A stretch of DNA of 29,949 nucleotides from [Eubacterium] saphenum. Its GTDB lineage: Bacteria > Bacillota > Clostridia > Oscillospirales > Ruminococcaceae. The translations under genes and the position numbers were made by a program. This document shows, in pieces, positions 8,801 to 15,794 of this stretch (position 1 is its first letter; every line of letters begins with the position of its first letter). The stretch covers positions 1 through 29,949 of the forward strand of contig SFJQ01000010.1 of assembly GCA_004555855.1 (NCBI GenBank), given 5' to 3'. Under the pieces are notes generated by a model. It did not search any database, had not been told where the DNA came from, and worked only from the letters and a program-made list of their open reading frames with translations.

Positions 8801-10181
8801 CTTTTACCCCGTAAATCGGCTGGAAATATACGCAAAATTCCTTGTTGTGAAGCGCACGGTAGCACTCGCTTCCGATAAGCTCCTCCTCAAGCATTTTCCG
8901 TTGCATTTTTTCATCGAAGTAGGTTATATGCTCGCGCATTCCCCCCGAAACCGAACGGCACGCAATCGACGCTCTTTCCGCCATTTCCTCAATGGACAGC
9001 GTTCGGTCGTCGATTTTGTACACGCCCATATAAAAGCACAGCTCGCCCGTTGCCGCACAGTTTTTCACAACAGCGTTCTCAACCGCCGCGACAATCGACT
9101 GCGGGTGAACGGAACGCTCGGAATACGGCGTCATTATCGCAAATCTGTCGGCGTAAAACCGCGCGAAAACTCCGCTTTCATCGATAATTCCGGAAAGCGC
9201 GTTTGCTATCGTTTTCAGCAGCTTGTCGCCCTCGGTTTTGCCCAGAGAGTTGTTCGCAATCCGGAAATTTCCCACGTTCAGCTTCATCATCGTGTACTCG
9301 GTGAGCGGGTTTTCCTCCAGAAGCTCACTTGCTTTTTTGATGAACGCGGCGCGGTTTCGGCAGCCCGTGAGCGGGTCGATGTACGCGGTTTCGCAAAGCT
9401 CCTTTTCGCGCTCCTTTTCGGCGGAAATGTCCGTCACCATCGAGTAAAACAGCTTTTCGCCCGCGTTGTCGGTTATCGTGTGACCGCTGAGCAAAAGCCA
9501 GATTTCCCGTCCGTCAAAGCTGCGGCACTTGAACGTCATTTTTATCTGCTCGCCGCTCTCGTAAGCCTCGTTTATGCGGTTTCTGACGGAAAGCGCGTCC
9601 TCGGCTTCCAGTCCCGTCACGGAGCTTGACAAAATGTGCTGCAAGCCCGTTTCGTAATCGGGATAACCGAGCATATCGGACAGGCATTTGTTTATGTAGA
9701 GCGTTTTCATACTGCCGTCCTCGGCGATTTGCGCGATTGAAATGCCGCTCGGCGCGTCGTTTAAAAGCGATTTCAGCTGACTTGTATTGTCGGTCCGCTT
9801 GCTTTCGGATACCTCGGAAATCGCTTTGGAAAGCCCCAGAACGCTCCTCACGCGATGAGCAAGCAAAGCCTTGTCAGTGTTTTCGGACACAAAATCCGCC
9901 GCTCCCAGCTCCAGCGCCAGCTTGCAGCTCTCGGGGCTGTTTTCGGGCGTCACCGCGATTACGGGTATTCTGGAAAGCTCCTCGTCCGCGCGCATTTCCG
10001 CAAGCACGTCAAAGCTCATCAAATCAAGTATCACAACATCGACAATTCCCGCGTTTTCACGAAGAGTCTGAACCGCCTGCCTGCCGTTGTTTTCGGAAAT
10101 CACGGTAAAGCATTCTTCGAGCTTTTTCGACATTTTATCGATGTTTCCCGCTAAAAGAACAGTGATGGTTTTATTATCCAT
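5808..10181 (-). CDS. Multidomain c-di-GMP signalling protein (REC-PAS-GGDEF-EAL-PAS-GGDEF-GAF)
   Basis: A 1457-residue cytoplasmic protein without membrane helices. Domains in order: receiver-like (about 5-117), PAS (132-254), GGDEF 1 (265-425), EAL (434-690), two clear PAS domains (about 707-830 and 865-965) and a probable third (about 978-1090), GGDEF 2 (1101-1260), GAF (about 1285-1450). GGDEF 1 is degenerate (YADRF at 343-347). GGDEF 2 has GGDEY at 1179-1183 and a product-inhibition site, Arg1170-x-x-Asp1173, five residues upstream, so it should make c-di-GMP. The EAL part keeps Glu468, Asn527, Glu559, Asp589, Lys610, Glu646 and Gln666, but the DDFG motif reads DGFG (Gly590), so phosphodiesterase activity is doubtful. 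The receiver keeps Asp53 and Thr78 but lacks the usual acidic pair and lysine. It is the last gene of the operon, 18 bases after dgkA; GGGAGAA precedes the ATG. Confidence 0.9.
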   Translation of the reverse strand: MDNKTITVLLAGNIDKMSKKLEECFTVISENNGRQAVQTLRENAGIVDVVILDLMSFDVLAEMRADEELSRIPVIAVTPENSPESCKLALELGAADFVSENTDKALLAHRVRSVLGLSKAISEVSESKRTDNTSQLKSLLNDAPSGISIAQIAEDGSMKTLYINKCLSDMLGYPDYETGLQHILSSSVTGLEAEDALSVRNRINEAYESGEQIKMTFKCRSFDGREIWLLLSGHTITDNAGEKLFYSMVTDISAEKEREKELCETAYIDPLTGCRNRAAFIKKASELLEENPLTEYTMMKLNVGNFRIANNSLGKTEGDKLLKTIANALSGIIDESGVFARFYADRFAIMTPYSERSVHPQSIVAAVENAVVKNCAATGELCFYMGVYKIDDRTLSIEEMAERASIACRSVSGGMREHITYFDEKMQRKMLEEELIGSECYRALHNKEFCVYFQPIYGVKAKKFVCAEALARWNHPKHGTILPEKFLPIFEKNGFITELDLYVLEQACAFHKKRADEGLGKLPMSVNISRTSLYNPSMFDKINATARKYKVEPKNLRIEVKESVFTDNSTTLIETIKHLRSAGYPIVLDGFGGGASSMNTLKKMPFDVLKLDMKFMEGFEKNGKIGAIITSLVRTGKWLNAPLLAEGVETREQFEFLESIGCGYIQGYYFARPVPEDEFTALLAENRVTMQDTAVENYEMDVDINKIFGNDSVLSKLIGSIFGGFGIYEFTGDKLEVIRVNEEYYNLMGYAADNRYLEENTNVWEQLFPDDVEISKNACIEAAKTGRPVRAVCRRYKKNGDIIYLDSIHRRIGGTDKNPIICISLSDITEKVLMEQDAELANSVREAKWLEREKTDSLLRKTVRHIPMGLGIFRCTEDETLPVYLSEKMYRIFGENNKHTLFSENNPIGGLLNRNRIAAGTSGEQVFPYVRPDGKHIWIKAAYSTVEEDGATMVYTVISDISEQIESRKQEAVRDQMYQVLISEVNVTIFSYSPDIDELTYYQGSDDGETLPVTLSGVTKDISVFSKLCEEDRERFVNVLKKLSDAELTETIVVKMLVGGYPRRNKAIFRSICDEDGIVFRIVGKLEDVEDEMARIEEIQSRAMYDSLCVDIYNKATTEELIKNELKRSTSGALLMIDVDDFKSINDRFGHIFGDEFLKMFATTVKAVFRDSDIVGRYGGDEYFVFVPHATAALAEKKGNQILKKVSQINIPQLDGIKSSIGISIANPDNRDYRQLLKQADSALYQAKNRGKNCVVLFDANLMNEITYRTEEAVKKGRDVVLSANPNGAVPLIMRIFSLLYSGTDLNACINQALRFVGENFDVSRVYIFEDSEDGAYCSNTFEWCAKDVAPEIDMLQNVSYEEDLGGHYRENMNDEGIFYCRDISELDEPTRAILEPQGIKSMLQCAILDNGEFKGFVGFDECRENRFWTQEQIDSLVFLSKVLSVFLIKNRREQLN

Positions 10182-10199
10182 TCAAATTCTCCCAATAAT

Positions 10200-10652
10200 T
10201 TATTTTCTCTTTTTTCTCGGCAAAAACACAAATCCCGCTTCCAGCAAAATGCCTGATATAAGCAAAATCAGCCTTAACGGTTCCGAGAAAAAGACCGCGA
10301 TTTCGGCAAATTTTTCGATGTTCCAGAACAGCACAACACCGATTGCCGCGGCGAAAACTGCCGCTATCAGAACCGCTCCCGCAGAGATATCCTTGCACCT
10401 TTTTATCAGCTCGTCTTTTTCGGGACAAACCTTGTCGCAGAGACGCTCCAGCGCCGTGTTTACACATTCCAGCGCCAGCACAACAGCGCAGGTTAATAAC
10501 AGCACCGTCCACTCCGATGCTCTGAATGAGTAAAACTTTGCGCCGAAGAAAATCACCGTTGCCGCAGCGCAGAGATGAAAGCGGAAATTCCGCTCACAAA
10601 GCGCGTTCAGGAGTCCTCGTCCCGCATAAAAAAATCCTTTGAAAAAGCTCAT
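10200..10652 (-). CDS. dgkA: Diacylglycerol/undecaprenol kinase family protein
   Basis: A 150-residue membrane enzyme of the DgkA family, which in Gram-positive bacteria phosphorylates undecaprenol (and sometimes diacylglycerol) to recycle lipid carriers for the cell wall. The family signature is clear: Glu62-x-x-Asn65-Thr-Ala-x-Glu69 and later Lys87-Asp88 followed by AGAV (91-94). Hydrophobic helices lie at about 27-43, 47-65, 92-110 and 122-140. The last helix and the basic tail RKKRK make it slightly longer than the usual 120-135 residues. The start codon overlaps the ybeY stop by four bases (ATGA), as in the conserved phoH-ybeY-dgkA operon. Confidence 0.9.
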   Translation of the reverse strand: MSFFKGFFYAGRGLLNALCERNFRFHLCAAATVIFFGAKFYSFRASEWTVLLLTCAVVLALECVNTALERLCDKVCPEKDELIKRCKDISAGAVLIAAVFAAAIGVVLFWNIEKFAEIAVFFSEPLRLILLISGILLEAGFVFLPRKKRK

Positions 10653-11119
10653 CGCGTTATCCCAAGCCTTTGCAGAACCTTTTCCTGTTTCTCAAACATT
10701 TCCTTCTCCTCATCGGGCGTTTCGTGGTCGTAGCCGAGCAGGTGAAACAGCGAATGTGCTATCAAAAACGCGGTTTCGCGCATCATCGAATGCCCGTACT
10801 CCTCGCTCTGCGACTTTGCTTTTTCAAGCGAAATCACGATGTCGCCAAGAATAATCGCGTCATTTTCGGGGTTAACCTCAAAGCCCTCGTCCGTGAACGC
10901 GGGAAACGAAAGCACATCGGTTTCGCGGTCGATATCGCGGTGCTGCTTATTCAGTTCGCGGATTTTTTCGTTGTCAACAAACGTCACCGAAACCTCCGCG
11001 TCGTCCTCCATTTCCTCTTCAACAAGCGCTTGTTCGGTGCATTTTTTGACAAGTTCCTCCGCGTCAAAATCGAGCTTTATTTTGTCCTGTTCATCGGAAA
11101 AATCAACGTAAATTTTCAT
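10649..11119 (-). CDS. ybeY: Endoribonuclease YbeY (rRNA maturation/ribosome quality control)
   Basis: A 156-residue YbeY protein, a zinc-dependent single-strand RNase for 16S rRNA 3' end processing and quality control of 70S ribosomes. The zinc site is the HSLFHLLGYDH motif with His122, His126 and His132, and the conserved TDVLSFP stretch (67-73) with Arg61 before it is present. The ATG at 11119 follows AAGGAG; an upstream in-frame ATG at 11203 lies inside the neighbouring gene and has no ribosome binding site. It sits between the methyltransferase gene (one base apart) and dgkA (four-base overlap). Confidence 0.93.
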   Translation of the reverse strand: MKIYVDFSDEQDKIKLDFDAEELVKKCTEQALVEEEMEDDAEVSVTFVDNEKIRELNKQHRDIDRETDVLSFPAFTDEGFEVNPENDAIILGDIVISLEKAKSQSEEYGHSMMRETAFLIAHSLFHLLGYDHETPDEEKEMFEKQEKVLQRLGITR

Positions 11120-11120
11120 C

Positions 11121-11891
11121 TTAACTCCTTTTTGCAATAAAGAAAAGCCGCGGAAATCTGAAGATAATTTCGCCGTTTTTCTGTGTGGGATAAGCCTTTT
11201 CAACCTCGGCTCTCACGTCATTTATAAATTCCTCTTTTTCCGCATTGGAAAGCACCTCGAGATACGGTTTCAAGCCCGTGGATTTGTACCATTCGATAAT
11301 GCTGTCAATGCTCGGCATTCTGTGGAAATAGATTGTTTTCCACATCTCAAAATCACTCGTCAAATCCGACAGAATATCGAAATATTCGCCCTCCGTGAGC
11401 GTGTGGAAAATGCGCGGATTAGGAAAGTGTGCGCGCCATTTCTCGGACATTGTTATTTTGCCGATTATTTTGTGTATAGGCTCGTCAAAGTTCACGGGAA
11501 TTTGTACGGCAAGCGCGCCGCCGCTTTTCAGCATATAAAATAAATTCGGCAAAAGCGCGCTGTGATTAGGTATCCACTGAATGCACGCGTTCGAGAAAAC
11601 CAAGTCGAATTTTCCCGAAAACTCCGACAAATCGCCGCCCGCGTCAAGCTGAATGAACTCGCAGTCGGGGTTGTCGCGGCGCGCCGTTTCCAGCATATTT
11701 TCACTTGAATCCGCGCCGATTGCCCGAGCGTTCGGGAAGCGGTCTTTGACAACGCGCGTGCTGTTTCCGGGACCGCAGCCGATGTCGATTATTTCAAGCG
11801 GATTTATGTCAATTCTTGCCGCCAAATCAATCGCGGGTTGTGTGCGCTGCGCCTTGAATTTCAGATACTGCGCGCTGTTCCAGTCAGCCAT
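11121..11891 (-). CDS. tam: SAM-dependent methyltransferase, trans-aconitate 2-methyltransferase-like
   Basis: A 256-residue class I methyltransferase. The SAM-binding motif is IDIGCGPGNST at about 35-45, with the acidic residue Asp60 in GADSSENML and the later SNACIQWIP segment. These stretches and the MADWN start closely match Tam, which methylates trans-aconitate, an inhibitor of aconitase, using S-adenosylmethionine. Substrate is inferred from family only. GAGGAG precedes the ATG at 11891, and the gene overlaps the end of phoH by 8 bases and ends one base before ybeY. Its position inside the normally contiguous phoH-ybeY pair is unusual. Confidence 0.85.
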   Translation of the reverse strand: MADWNSAQYLKFKAQRTQPAIDLAARIDINPLEIIDIGCGPGNSTRVVKDRFPNARAIGADSSENMLETARRDNPDCEFIQLDAGGDLSEFSGKFDLVFSNACIQWIPNHSALLPNLFYMLKSGGALAVQIPVNFDEPIHKIIGKITMSEKWRAHFPNPRIFHTLTEGEYFDILSDLTSDFEMWKTIYFHRMPSIDSIIEWYKSTGLKPYLEVLSNAEKEEFINDVRAEVEKAYPTQKNGEIIFRFPRLFFIAKRS

Positions 11892-12867
11892 TTTTCGTTC
11901 TCCTCTCGCGCCGCGAGCCGTTGTACTGCTCGTATGCGTTTACGATATCCTGCACCAGCTTGTGTCGAACAACGTCCTTTTCCGTGAAGTAATTCTCGCC
12001 GATATCCTCCACGTTTTTCAGCACCTTCAGCGCCTCGACAAGCCCCGATTTTTTGCTCTCGGGCAGGTCAATCTGCGTGATGTCGCCGGTGATAACCATT
12101 TTTGAGTTGAACCCAAGCCGCGTCAGGAACATTTTCATCTGCTCGCGCGTTGTGTTCTGCGCTTCGTCGAGAATGATGAAGCTGTCGTCCAGCGTTCTTC
12201 CGCGCATATACGCAAGCGGCGCGACTTCTATTGTCCCGCGCTCCTGGAGTTTCACGAAACTCTCCTGTCCGAGCATCTCAAAAAGAGCGTCATAGAGCGG
12301 TCTGAGATACGGGTCAACCTTGTTCTGCAAATCGCCGGGGAGAAATCCGAGCTTTTCGCCCGCCTCGACTGCCGGTCTTGTGAGGATTATCCGCTGCACC
12401 TGTTTTTGCTTGAACGCAGTCACCGCAAGCGCTACCGCGAGGTAGGTTTTTCCCGTTCCCGCGGGTCCTACGCCGAACGTTATCGTGCGCTTTCTTATCA
12501 TATCGCAGTACTTTTTCTGCCCGACCGTTTTCGGCTTAATCGGCTTTCCCGAGCAAGTCACGCAAACGCAGTCCCCCGAAGCCGCCGAGATTTCCTCCTC
12601 CGCGCCCTCGTTTACCATCGCAATTGCGTATCGCACCTGCTGTTCCTCAATCGTTTCACCGCGGTGAAAATACCCGCAGAGCGTTCTGAGCGCCTTTTCC
12701 GCTTTCTTTACGGAAGGCTCGCTGTCGCCGCTGATTTTAACCTCGTCCCCGCGCGAAAAAATCGTCACGGAAAACGCTTTTTGTATGAGATTTATGTTTC
12801 GGTCAAAGTCGCCGAAAACCGCGCTGATTTCCTCCGCGCTGTTCAATTTTATCGATAAATCAGACAT
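11884..12867 (-). CDS. phoH: PhoH-family ATPase (YbeZ-like)
   Basis: A 327-residue cytoplasmic P-loop ATPase. Walker A is GPAGTGKT at 134-141 and Walker B is FIILDEAQNT at about 230-239 with Asp234-Glu235; the TRPAVEAGEKLGFLPGDL stretch (163-180) is typical of PhoH. The first 70 or so residues form the small N-terminal domain seen in the YbeZ branch. Partnering with YbeY in ribosome/RNA processing is known from the family and agrees with the operon. GAGAGGA precedes the ATG. The stop of the lipase gene is two bases upstream. Confidence 0.93.
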   Translation of the reverse strand: MSDLSIKLNSAEEISAVFGDFDRNINLIQKAFSVTIFSRGDEVKISGDSEPSVKKAEKALRTLCGYFHRGETIEEQQVRYAIAMVNEGAEEEISAASGDCVCVTCSGKPIKPKTVGQKKYCDMIRKRTITFGVGPAGTGKTYLAVALAVTAFKQKQVQRIILTRPAVEAGEKLGFLPGDLQNKVDPYLRPLYDALFEMLGQESFVKLQERGTIEVAPLAYMRGRTLDDSFIILDEAQNTTREQMKMFLTRLGFNSKMVITGDITQIDLPESKKSGLVEALKVLKNVEDIGENYFTEKDVVRHKLVQDIVNAYEQYNGSRRERRTKNG

Positions 12868-12868
12868 T

Positions 12869-14203
12869 TCAAAATCCTCTCTTTTTCAAGTCCGCGACAA
12901 GCTCCACATAAAATTCCCGCACGTCAAAGCCCTTGATATCCTCGCGGTTCAGGTCGATAACGTCCGCGTGAGTTATCCCGCGCCGACCTTTCGGATACAG
13001 CGGAATAAAACGCTCGCCCCATTTTGCCGATGGAAGCGCAACAAGCCCGTCGTTGTCGCCGTCGTATTTTTTGACAACCGGATAGCTCAAATTCAGCGGA
13101 AACCGCCCGCTTCGCCGACTTTTCGCTTTTGAGCCGATTGACTGATAGAAAATTCCGTCGGCGTCGGGCGTGTTTTTGTTGAACTCCTCGCAAAAGCTCA
13201 CAGTCAAATCCTTAACCGCCGCCATAAAGTTGGGAGCGTCGTCGCCGAGCCGATAAAACGCGCCGTTGTACACCTTTTCGATGAATTTTTTCAGGCGCGG
13301 CGAGGTCGTTTCAAGCAGACTTTCCGCGAAAAGGCAGCCCCTGTGCGGCGTGTTGACGGTCGTGAGCGAAGCGACATATTCCGCGCAGCCGAGCCTTGAA
13401 ATCGCGCAGCGCGCGTCCAGTCCGCCCTTTGAATGCGCGATTATATTCACTTTTCCGCAGCCCGTTCCGGTCACGATTTGCCTGATTTTCTCGGCGAGCT
13501 CCTTCGAGCTTTCCTCAACGGACAGCGCGCTTTGCTGTTCGCCGTAGAAAATCTTCGCGCCGTTTCGTTCAAGAGCCGCGGGTATTCTCCCCCAGTAATT
13601 GAACAGTCTGCTGTCGCGGAAAAATACCCCGTGAACCAGCAAAATCGGGTATTTTGTTTCGCAGATTTTCTCGTCCTTGCGCTTCTCGTCAACGGCAAAT
13701 TTCCTGCACTCAAACCGAACTTCTCCCGCGCATTTGACGTAAATTATCATCAGCATCACGAGGTTTAAGGGGAAAATGTACCCGAAAATCAGCCCGAGTA
13801 TGCGGTATTTCACGCCGAGCCGCAGGGACGTGATGTAAACGCGGATTATGCCGTTCCAGAAAATCACGGTTTCCATCAGAAACAGCACGATAAAATGCAA
13901 GAGATATCGCGAAAACAAAGCTTCGCCGTTCGCTATGGAAATGATTTCCGAAATCACAGCGGGAACAGCCGCCGCGCAGCTTATCCAAAACGCGAGTATC
14001 AGCTCCGCGCCTTGTCCGAGTATCCGCAGACGCGCTGTCGGGAATTTTTTCACGGTAGGGAAAATGTTGTACAAAATGAAAAATGCCGCGAGAATTATCC
14101 ACGATGAAATTTTCACGCCGAGCGGTGCGTTTTCGAGGATAAACGGCGCGTTTGCCGTAAAGCACAGCACCAAAAGGCTGAGTATTCTTATCAGAGTGTT
14201 CAT
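12869..14203 (-). CDS. Membrane-anchored alpha/beta hydrolase (lipase/esterase-like)
   Basis: A 444-residue protein, first gene of the long minus-strand operon. The N-terminal 155 residues carry about four hydrophobic helices (near 3-22, 31-48, 66-92, 98-120 and possibly 135-157). The rest is an alpha/beta hydrolase: oxyanion stretch LLVHG at 188-192, nucleophile Ser258 in AHSKGG, acid Asp385 in the NDGLV motif, and His412 in GITHAD. These match triacylglycerol lipase/esterase families (LipA/PGAP1-like). The substrate is unknown; membrane lipids or acylated envelope components are reasonable guesses. The start at 14203 has AGGAG upstream; a longer version from 14257 would include the promoter. 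Confidence 0.82.
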   Translation of the reverse strand: MNTLIRILSLLVLCFTANAPFILENAPLGVKISSWIILAAFFILYNIFPTVKKFPTARLRILGQGAELILAFWISCAAAVPAVISEIISIANGEALFSRYLLHFIVLFLMETVIFWNGIIRVYITSLRLGVKYRILGLIFGYIFPLNLVMLMIIYVKCAGEVRFECRKFAVDEKRKDEKICETKYPILLVHGVFFRDSRLFNYWGRIPAALERNGAKIFYGEQQSALSVEESSKELAEKIRQIVTGTGCGKVNIIAHSKGGLDARCAISRLGCAEYVASLTTVNTPHRGCLFAESLLETTSPRLKKFIEKVYNGAFYRLGDDAPNFMAAVKDLTVSFCEEFNKNTPDADGIFYQSIGSKAKSRRSGRFPLNLSYPVVKKYDGDNDGLVALPSAKWGERFIPLYPKGRRGITHADVIDLNREDIKGFDVREFYVELVADLKKRGF

Positions 14204-14225
14204 AAATTCTCCTATATACTTTATT

Positions 14226-14254
14226 ATTATACACCGAGCGCGGCATTTTGTCAA
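14226..14254 (-). promoter_or_regulatory. Perfect-consensus sigmaA promoter of the lipase-phoH-tam-ybeY-dgkA operon
   Basis: On the minus strand, TTGACA (14249-14254) and TATAAT (14226-14231) are separated by exactly 17 bases. The start of transcription is expected near 14219, only about 16 bases before the ATG at 14203, so the 5' leader is just long enough for the AGGAG ribosome binding site. It probably drives all genes down to 5808, since spacers are 18 bases or less throughout. Confidence 0.9.
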
Positions 14255-14304
14255 CAATGAATAAACTGAAATTTTTTTAGAAAAATACTCGCAGGGGGAA
14301 TTTT

Positions 14305-14427
14305 ATGAATTTGATTGCCTGCTCGGAGTGCTGCCGCTGGCAAAACGACGGTTTGTGTACTCTCGAGGATTTGTCGCGCGCGCGGGCTTCTTCCGTTTCG
14401 CGCTGCCGTTATTTTGAGCAAAAATAA
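14305..14427 (+). CDS. 40-residue cysteine-rich small protein
   Basis: A small gene on the plus strand encoding 40 residues that begin MNLIACSECCRWQN. Five cysteines fall in the pattern C-x2-CC, C (residue 18) and C (residue 34), followed by RYFEQK at the end. AGGGGGAA sits 4-7 bases before the ATG, and a terminator begins 7 bases after the stop. Short clostridial proteins with a CxxC, a GLCTL-like segment and a closing CxYF are known to me as uncharacterised Cys-rich proteins; a metal-binding role is likely but unproven. No clear promoter was found in the 100 bases before it, where the divergent lipase promoter lies. Confidence 0.65.
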   Translation: MNLIACSECCRWQNDGLCTLEDLSRARASSVSRCRYFEQK

Positions 14428-14430
14428 TGA

Positions 14431-14464
14431 AAAAAGTCCCCGAAATCTCGGGGACTGATTTTTA
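14431..14464. terminator. Bidirectional terminator between the small protein and the phage-like operon
   Basis: AGTCCCCGA (14435-14443) pairs perfectly with TCGGGGACT (14448-14456) around a 4-base loop. On the plus strand it is followed by a T-run (ATTTTTA), ending the small-protein transcript. On the minus strand the run of A at 14430-14435 gives a T-tract, ending the phage-like operon, whose stop codon lies at 14462-14464. Confidence 0.9.
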
Positions 14465-15781
14465 TTCATTCGTAATCTCATACCTCACCTGAAGCGCGTG
14501 CTGGTCGGTTTTTTCGAGCGGCGAGGTGAGGTTGTTTATTGTCGCGAGATAGTCCGTGCGGAGCATAATGTACACAATTCCGGTCGTGTTCGCGTTGTAC
14601 GAAGCAAGGCAGTACGGCGCTTTCACGATTTCGGTTGAAATCGGCGTGTATGGGTTTGTGTACTGCATAAGCACGGTTTGATTTTCCTCAAAAAGGTACA
14701 GGCAGCGCCTTCCCGAGGACGAAAGTTTGCAGTCAACCGCGAGTTTTCCGTCAAGCGTGACGAAATTGTAAAACGTGGAAATTCCGAGGTTTAACGTCTG
14801 TTCAACGCTTCCCGAAACCGAGCAAACGTAAATGCTGTTGTCCTTGCCGCAGATATACAGTTTCCCGCCGTAAAACGCGGTTCTGATTGCCTGATAAAAG
14901 GCGATTTCGGTTGCGATGAAATCGGTTTCCAGCTCCTTTTCGCTGGTTACGGGATTTATCACGGCATAGCGGAATTTCAGATACTGCGTGCCGCTCACCG
15001 TGTTGTACAGATAATGCGCGCAGTAAAGCCGTTCGCTTGTCGGGTCGTAGAAAACCTGCGCGTTGGAAATGCTCGGCGTAAATCCGAGGCTTATCGTTGT
15101 TTCGTTTTCAAGGACAGCCGTTACCGTGTCGCAGATTTTCAGCGCGAGGGGGTCGCTTATCCGATAGCGCAAAATCTTGATTAAATTGTTGCCCGTAACA
15201 TAGGCGTAGAACGTGTTTCTGCCCCTTTGCAGGAAGAACGTTCCCGTGCCGCTCAAAAGCGGGACAGCGCTGTTTGCGTTGCCGTTTGAGAGGTCGGACG
15301 GGTTTATCATATAAGGGCTGTCTGCACCCGCAAGCGAGAGGTTGCCGCGGTTGCCGAGAAGCCTGTTCGTGAGGCTCAGCGCCTTGATTGTCCCGAGAGC
15401 CTTTTCCGGCGCAAAATCCCACACAAAACGATAGCCGTTTTCGATTTCGCCCGAGGAGCTTGCGTTGAACGTGCCGCGCATTGCGTCCGTTCCGGAATAC
15501 TCGTCGCCTGCCGTTGCCAGAACCGGATATTTCCCGCCGAGCATATAGCCGTACTCGTTTTCGGGAACGTTTTCGCCGAACAGCACCAGCCCTTTTAGAA
15601 CGTTGTTGTACATCGGCAGAAAGCCGTTGAAGATGTACTTGTTTGCCGTGTCGAAGGACATCGCGGGCGGGAGCGCGAAAATGCTGTTCAGTGCGTTCGT
15701 CACCATATTGTGTTCCTCAACCCGCTTCACAACCCGCCCCGTGTCCTTGTCCGTGAGAATTAAAGTTGCTTTTCCGTGCAT
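14462..15781 (-). CDS. Phage fibre-like or receptor-binding protein
   Basis: A 439-residue protein, last gene of the phage-like operon. The N-terminal segment (about 1-40, ATLILTDKDTGRVV then NMVTNALNSIF) resembles the start of tail or baseplate fibre proteins from clostridial prophages. The remainder is rich in beta-strand, Gly, Asn, Ser, Thr and Tyr, with loosely repeated stretches that could form a beta-propeller or solenoid. A receptor-binding role is inferred from this make-up and from its place directly after the baseplate-like gene. AGGAGGC precedes the ATG. No membrane helix, signal peptide or enzyme motif was seen. Confidence 0.6.
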   Translation of the reverse strand: MHGKATLILTDKDTGRVVKRVEEHNMVTNALNSIFALPPAMSFDTANKYIFNGFLPMYNNVLKGLVLFGENVPENEYGYMLGGKYPVLATAGDEYSGTDAMRGTFNASSSGEIENGYRFVWDFAPEKALGTIKALSLTNRLLGNRGNLSLAGADSPYMINPSDLSNGNANSAVPLLSGTGTFFLQRGRNTFYAYVTGNNLIKILRYRISDPLALKICDTVTAVLENETTISLGFTPSISNAQVFYDPTSERLYCAHYLYNTVSGTQYLKFRYAVINPVTSEKELETDFIATEIAFYQAIRTAFYGGKLYICGKDNSIYVCSVSGSVEQTLNLGISTFYNFVTLDGKLAVDCKLSSSGRRCLYLFEENQTVLMQYTNPYTPISTEIVKAPYCLASYNANTTGIVYIMLRTDYLATINNLTSPLEKTDQHALQVRYEITNE

Positions 15782-15794
15782 TTTATGCCTCCTG

